From NCBI GenBank assembly GCA_934249265.1, contig CAKQKQ010000018.1:1-26317 (forward strand): DNA of 26,317 nucleotides, given 5' to 3'. A model generated the notes under the pieces. It saw nothing but the letters and a program-made list of their open reading frames with translations. It did no database searches and was not told the DNA's origin. Source of the DNA: an uncultured Clostridia bacterium. Its GTDB lineage: Bacteria > Bacillota > Clostridia > Christensenellales > Borkfalkiaceae. The translations under genes were made by a program, and so were the position numbers. Below are positions 22,325 to 26,317 of the stretch, one piece after another (position 1 is the first letter of the stretch; every line of letters begins with the position of its first letter).

Positions 22325-24082
22325 ATGAGAAACTATGACAGAGTTCACCCTCGTAAACCCGAGGGAATCGAAAACAAACATGCTTACATTATCGGCGGCG
22401 GCATTGCGGGTCTTTCCGCGGCGGCGTTTTTAGTCCGCGATGCGCAAATGCCCGGTAAAAACATTACAATATTCGACCAACTGCCCGTATTCGGCGGTTC
22501 TATGGACGCTTGCGGCAACCCCGAAACGGGTTATATTTCACGCGGTGAAAGAGAACTCGAGCCGTATATGGAATGTCTGTGGGATTTGTTCGGCAGTATT
22601 CCTTCTATTTACGAAGAAGGTCGCACAGTCTTGGACGAAACCCGAGAATGTAACAAAAATTTTGAAATCGACAGCAAGCACAGACTTTGGGAAAAGAACT
22701 TCGTTCCGCACGACGAAACGACTTTCGGCATCACCGATAAAGTCAAAGACCAAATGATTAAAATGATGACCACGCCCGAAGAACAACTCGAAAATATCAC
22801 TATCGAACAGTGGTTCAGCCCCGAATATTTCAAGAGCCAACTTTGGTATTATTGGTGTGCAATGCTCGCCTTTCAACCCTACCACTCGCTTATCGAAATG
22901 CGCCGCTATACGACGAGATTTATGCACCAACTTCACTTAATAAGAAGTTTGCGCGGAATACTCCGCACCAAATACGACCAATATCACAGCCTTATTATGC
23001 CGCTACAAAAATATCTTTTAGACGCGGGCGTAAATTTCGTAGCCGACACGACCGTAACCGATATGAACTTCAAGTTTGACGGCAATAAAAAGACCGTAAC
23101 CGCGCTTGAAATTAAGAAAAAAGGCGAAATTACCGAAATATTACTTTCCGACAACGATTTCGTGTATTTCACGAACGGCAGTATGACGCAAAACTCCACC
23201 CGCGGCAGCATGACTGAAGCACCGAAGATGAATTTAGACACGCAAAATCGCGGTTGCTTTACTTTGTGGGAAAAAATCGCAAAAAAGGCGGACGGTTTCG
23301 GTCGTCCCGAAAAATTCGTTTATTCGCCCGAAAAGAGCAATTTCGTAAGCGTTACGCTCACGGTAAAAGACTATCCGCAGTTTTTTGAATATCTCGAAAA
23401 GAAAACGGGCAATCCGACGGGCAAAGGCGGCGCGACGACCTTCGTTTCTTCGCCGTGGTTTATCACTTACGGCGCGGCTTTGCAACCGCTTGAACCGAAT
23501 CAGCCCGAAAACGTGCAAGTTTTGTGGTTTTACGGCTTACACTCCAACGAAAAGGGCGCGTACGTAAAAAAGCCCATGAACGAATGTACGGGCGAAGAAA
23601 CTTTAAAAGAATTTTTGTATTGGTGCGGTTTAGAGGATAAATTCGACGAAATCAAGGCTCATTCAATCGCTATTCCTACGGTTATGCCGTATATCACTTC
23701 GCAGTTTATGCCGAGAACTATGACCGACAGACCGCAAGATATTCCCGAAGGCTCAACAAACCTTGCGTTTATCGGTCAGTTTGTAGAACTCCCCGGCGAC
23801 GTGGTGTTCACCGTCGAAACTTCGGTAAGAACGGCTATGATGGCGGTTTATAAGACGATGCACCTCGACAGACCTATCACTCCGCTTTTCGAGGGCAAAT
23901 ACGATATTCGTATGGTTGCGATTGCACTTAAAACTTTGCTCGGCAAAGACAAACTCGAAGTTTCCGACTTACCGAAGATAAACCCGCTTAAAATCAATCA
24001 CGAACTTCAAAAACTCGTAGACGCGTTCAATTCCATTCCGCCCGTACCCGAATATTATGCGGAACGCGAAGAAAATAAATAA
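22325..24082 (+). CDS. Oleate hydratase (MCRA family)
   Basis: 585 residues. FAD-binding YIIGGGIAGLSAAAFLV (21-37), GGSMDACG (57-64), SRGERELEPYMECLWDLFGSIPS (72-94), WYYWCAMLAFQPYHSLIEMRRYTTRFMH, TKYDQYHSLIMPLQ, YITSQFMPRT and FVELPGDVVFTVETSVRT all agree with the family, closer to the standard form than the gene before it. It should convert oleate or linoleate to 10-hydroxy fatty acids at the membrane surface, a detoxification step in gut bacteria. AGAGG precedes the ATG. Co-transcribed with the divergent copy from the promoter at 20390 and ended by the terminator at 24121. The two proteins are clearly paralogous along their length. Confidence 0.95.
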   Translation: MRNYDRVHPRKPEGIENKHAYIIGGGIAGLSAAAFLVRDAQMPGKNITIFDQLPVFGGSMDACGNPETGYISRGERELEPYMECLWDLFGSIPSIYEEGRTVLDETRECNKNFEIDSKHRLWEKNFVPHDETTFGITDKVKDQMIKMMTTPEEQLENITIEQWFSPEYFKSQLWYYWCAMLAFQPYHSLIEMRRYTTRFMHQLHLIRSLRGILRTKYDQYHSLIMPLQKYLLDAGVNFVADTTVTDMNFKFDGNKKTVTALEIKKKGEITEILLSDNDFVYFTNGSMTQNSTRGSMTEAPKMNLDTQNRGCFTLWEKIAKKADGFGRPEKFVYSPEKSNFVSVTLTVKDYPQFFEYLEKKTGNPTGKGGATTFVSSPWFITYGAALQPLEPNQPENVQVLWFYGLHSNEKGAYVKKPMNECTGEETLKEFLYWCGLEDKFDEIKAHSIAIPTVMPYITSQFMPRTMTDRPQDIPEGSTNLAFIGQFVELPGDVVFTVETSVRTAMMAVYKTMHLDRPITPLFEGKYDIRMVAIALKTLLGKDKLEVSDLPKINPLKINHELQKLVDAFNSIPPVPEYYAEREENK

Positions 24083-24120
24083 TAAAAAATACTCCTTGAT
24101 AAACAAATAAATGCCAATTT

Positions 24121-24171
24121 AAAAGAGCGGTCGAATTTGGATTTTACCCCCATTTTCTCGACTGCTCTTTT
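24121..24171 (+). terminator. Terminator of the oleate hydratase pair
   Basis: AAAAGAGCGGTCGA (24121-24134) pairs with TCGACTGCTCTTTT (24158-24171) with a single G-U, then T-rich sequence. The following 24172-24270 is AT-rich with TTGTTTATT-like repeats and no gene. Confidence 0.85.
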
Positions 24172-24270
24172 TATTGTTTATTAATGATTTTATTGTTTTT
24201 TAATTGCGTTTTATTGATAAACTAAATTGCATTTTTGTTGTTTATTCACAAACTTTATTATGCTTAAATT

Positions 24271-24804
24271 TTACAACGCAGTGCCGCGCGTCGAAACAAA
24301 AAATTTTGACATATCGACTTTTTCCAACGTAAGCAGCCACACTTTTTTGTCTATTCCGGCGGCATAACCCGTCAAACTTCCGTTTGTGCCGACAACTCTA
24401 TGGCACGGAATAACAATACCTATCGAATTATGCCCCACTGCACCGCCGACAGCCTGCGCCGAAACTCTTTTGCCCGTTTCTTTTTCGATTTGTTTTGCAA
24501 TTTGTCCGTAAGTAAGCGTTTTTCCGTACGGAATTGTGAGCATTATTTCCCAAACGCGCTTGCGAAACGGCGATATGCCGTCCATATTGAGCGGTGGCGT
24601 AAAATCGGGCTCTTTTCCCGAAAAATAAACGTCTAACCACTTTTTCGTCTGCGCAAAAAGCGGCAATTCTTCTTCTTTATAATCTTTCGGTAGGTTGTCG
24701 GCATAAAATTTTTGCCCGCCAAACCAAACTCCCGTAAGTTGCTGACCGTTGCTCGCAAGCGTTATTTCCCCCAACGGCGAAAAATATTTATCAACGTAAA
24801 TCAT
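24271..24804 (-). CDS. ogt: Methylated-DNA-protein cysteine methyltransferase
   Basis: 177 residues; a suicide enzyme that moves the methyl group from O6-methylguanine to its own cysteine. The active site is IPCHRV with Cys134 (residues 132-137); before it are the helix-turn-helix TYGQIAKQIEKETGKRVSAQ and the VGGAVGHN turn. The arginine that usually flips the base (R-A-V) is Gln117, a change I have seen in other Firmicutes members. GSLTGYAAG and the final LLTLEK helix are normal. There is no Ada-type regulatory domain. It starts 48 bases after the PD-(D/E)XK gene and is probably read with it, since no strong promoter lies between. Confidence 0.95.
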   Translation of the reverse strand: MIYVDKYFSPLGEITLASNGQQLTGVWFGGQKFYADNLPKDYKEEELPLFAQTKKWLDVYFSGKEPDFTPPLNMDGISPFRKRVWEIMLTIPYGKTLTYGQIAKQIEKETGKRVSAQAVGGAVGHNSIGIVIPCHRVVGTNGSLTGYAAGIDKKVWLLTLEKVDMSKFFVSTRGTAL

Positions 24805-24852
24805 TACCTAACCTCAAAATTTTAATATTGCCCATAAGCGGCTGAATTTTAT

Positions 24853-25905
24853 TTAAAATTTAGTTTTTATATCGCTATACACTACCGGCGAAGCCATACC
24901 TTGCTTTCTATATTTCTCAGGTATTATTTTATTTATCCATAAATTTCTTATGTCGTCCGACGCAACTTCTCCAATAAACTCAAATCTCCCGTCAACCTTA
25001 TTATCGACACTCCATAATTCTGCTTCTTTCCAACATTTTACTTTATAAACTTCTTTTACTTGTTTGTCTATCACAGATAAAACATATGGATAATTATTTA
25101 TTTTCTCAAATGTTACTCTCCAAGAATGCCTCGTCGCGTCATATAAACTACCATTACATTTACTTACTCTTTCATATGAAGTTTTTATTATTATAAATTT
25201 AGGCTCTTCCGGAAAGTAGTAAGGGAAGTATGAAGAAGAAGTAGTAGTAGAATCTTCTGGCTTACTTATTTTCCCTTTTATTTCAATATGCATATCATTC
25301 AATGCTTTGACTATTTCTTCTGTCGAATATTTCTTACAAAAATAATTTTTAATAAGGTCTTCTACTAAATTAACCGTTAATTCATTCTTTATCTTTTCGA
25401 TATTTTGTTTTGAGTCATTGCGTTCTTTGATAAATTTAAAAATTTCTTCCTTACTAAAAGTTTCTTTTTGCAATAACTCTATTAATCTTATTCCGTCCTC
25501 GTTGTTTTCCTTAAAATCAATAACATATTTTTGAATTTTATTCGCTACAATATCATACGAATATAAGTGTATTTCTTCACATACAACCATACCTACAGAC
25601 AAATTAAACAACTTTAAATAACTTGTAAGTTGATTTTCCATATCATCAGAAAATCTTAAATTGTATTGTTTCAATTCTATATCAAATACTTCTTTATTAT
25701 CCTTTTTTAAAATAATATCAGGAATTACTTTTTCTTTTGATCCAATGGTCATTTGCATGTGAGACTCAAATTCTTTAAACAGTTTACTATAACCAAATAA
25801 TTCCGAACAATATGTTTCCCAAAGACTTTGTATAAATTCTTCTCTTTGAAAATTATAAGAATTGTGTTGTTTTACTATATAATTCCATTTTTCTTTTGTA
25901 TCCAT
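24853..25905 (-). CDS. Predicted PD-(D/E)XK nuclease with C-terminal PUA-like domain
   Basis: 350 residues from the ATG at 25905; a TTG at 25911, closer to AAGGG, is an alternative. The N-terminal 150 residues look like the nuclease domain found in type I restriction R subunits: REEFIQSLWE helix, then IPDIIL with Asp63 and FDIELKQ with Glu77 and Lys79, giving the D-x13-E-x-K signature, and ENQLTSYLKLF helix. A helical linker (about 150-225) contains a Ser/Thr/Tyr-rich stretch. The C-terminal part has SLYDATRHSWRVTFEKINNY, YVLSVIDKQVKEVYKVKCW, resembling PUA-like folds that read modified bases or RNA. No helicase or methylase accompanies it. Codon use is more AT-rich than in neighbours, hinting at transfer. 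Function is inferred: a stand-alone defence nuclease. Confidence 0.65.
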   Translation of the reverse strand: MDTKEKWNYIVKQHNSYNFQREEFIQSLWETYCSELFGYSKLFKEFESHMQMTIGSKEKVIPDIILKKDNKEVFDIELKQYNLRFSDDMENQLTSYLKLFNLSVGMVVCEEIHLYSYDIVANKIQKYVIDFKENNEDGIRLIELLQKETFSKEEIFKFIKERNDSKQNIEKIKNELTVNLVEDLIKNYFCKKYSTEEIVKALNDMHIEIKGKISKPEDSTTTSSSYFPYYFPEEPKFIIIKTSYERVSKCNGSLYDATRHSWRVTFEKINNYPYVLSVIDKQVKEVYKVKCWKEAELWSVDNKVDGRFEFIGEVASDDIRNLWINKIIPEKYRKQGMASPVVYSDIKTKF

Positions 25906-25942
25906 TTTCAAATTTTCCCTTAATTTTAAAATTTACTTTTCT

Positions 25943-25971
25943 ATTATATCACATATAAACAACCTTTTCAA
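25943..25971 (-). promoter_or_regulatory. Promoter of the nuclease-like gene
   Basis: On the minus strand TTGAAA (25971-25966), 17 bases, TATAAT (25948-25943), a strong match. Transcription should begin about 30 bases before the start codon. Confidence 0.8.
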
Positions 25972-26030
25972 TACTAAAAACGTAATATTTGTGATGATTT
26001 AAAAGTAAAACATAACACTCACAACTCGTC

Positions 26031-26226
26031 AATTTATATAACATTTAATTTCAGCAAAATAATTTCAAAAACACACAAACAAAAGGAATTACCAAAACAC
26101 AAAAAACAAACCACCAAACAAAAACAAGCCATCACCCCACAAAAAAGGCTAATGATTTATACAACATTAAATTTCAATAAAAAAATTTTCAACAACACAA
26201 AGAAAAAAAGAGACTGCCAAAAGACA
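26031..26226. repeat. G-poor A/C-rich spacer with an imperfect direct repeat
   Basis: Between the nuclease promoter and the 5S terminator the plus strand is almost without G. Two related segments about 122 bases apart can be aligned: one from 26031 (ATTTATATAACATT...) and one from 26154 (ATTTATACAACATT...), each followed by AATTTCA, an A-rich stretch, AACACA and later CCAAAA. The second runs into the 5S terminator. No gene is seen in 25972-26205. Confidence 0.5.
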
Positions 26227-26235
26227 ATCTCTTTT
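26206..26235 (-). terminator. Terminator of the rRNA operon
   Basis: AAAAGAGACTG (26206-26216) pairs with CAATCTCTTTT (26225-26235) with one G-U, and on the minus strand ends in a run of seven T. It lies directly after the 5S end. Confidence 0.85.
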
Positions 26236-26239
26236 AATG

Positions 26240-26317
26240 AAATGCGGCAACTCCATCGTCTTCCAACCCGTGTCCGGGTAAGTACCGTCAGCGCAATCGG
26301 GCTTAACTTCTGTGTTC
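26240..26317 (-). rRNA. rrf: 5S ribosomal RNA, 3' part
   Basis: Read on the minus strand from the window edge: GAACACAGAAGTTAAGCCC, the hallmark loop of 5S rRNA, then GCGCTGACGGTACTT, the CCCG-GACA-CGGG hairpin, and a 3' end at TTGCCGCA. About 78 bases are present; the 5' third lies outside. The 23S and 16S genes are expected farther right. Confidence 0.93.

Overview
The window looks like chromosome of an uncultured, gut-type member of the Clostridia (Bacillota). This is inferred from moderate-to-low GC, strong GGAGG ribosome-binding sites, several TTG starts, many sigma-A-like promoters with exact 17-base spacers, U-tailed hairpin terminators, and the gene families present (tandem oleate hydratases, ATC-hydrolase-like proteins, paired ABC half-transporters). 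No single marker fixes the genus. The right edge enters the 3' end of a 5S rRNA gene, so an rRNA operon lies just outside.

Layout. 1-1694 (-): secreted lipoprotein, cut by the window edge, with Ig-like and two CBM9-like modules. 1905-5056 (+): an AraC-type regulator whose long leader holds two tandem copies of a structured RNA-like element, then a MATE efflux pump with its own promoter. 5264-6995 (-): trmB, ybaK and a small DUF308/HdeD-like membrane protein. 7264-12386 (-): a DtxR-type metalloregulator, two ABC half-transporters and a TetR regulator with paired operators. 12692-19496 (-): a nine-gene operon with two ATC-hydrolase-like proteins, two alpha/beta hydrolases, two related membrane proteins, another membrane protein, a methyltransferase and a ZIP metal transporter. 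19730-24082: a TetR regulator divergent from two oleate hydratases. 24271-25905 (-): ogt and a PD-(D/E)XK protein. 26240-26317 (-): 5S rRNA.

How the parts may work together. The central 7-19.5 kb block looks like one metal-linked system. The DtxR homologue has the iron-type ligand set (Met, Cys, Glu, His). An almost identical 18-base palindrome, GGTTAGCAnnGACTAACT, with DtxR-like half-sites occurs only twice in the window: in the region ahead of the ABC pair and directly upstream of the promoter of the nine-gene operon. The ABC pair resembles the YbtPQ/IrtAB branch, which imports siderophores despite an exporter fold. The operon carries two proteins of a family named for opening a thiazoline ring, plus a ZIP transporter. 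My working hypothesis is iron-regulated uptake or processing of a thiazoline-type or related small molecule; this is inference. The other strong novelty candidate is the duplicated, structure-conserving leader element upstream of the AraC gene.
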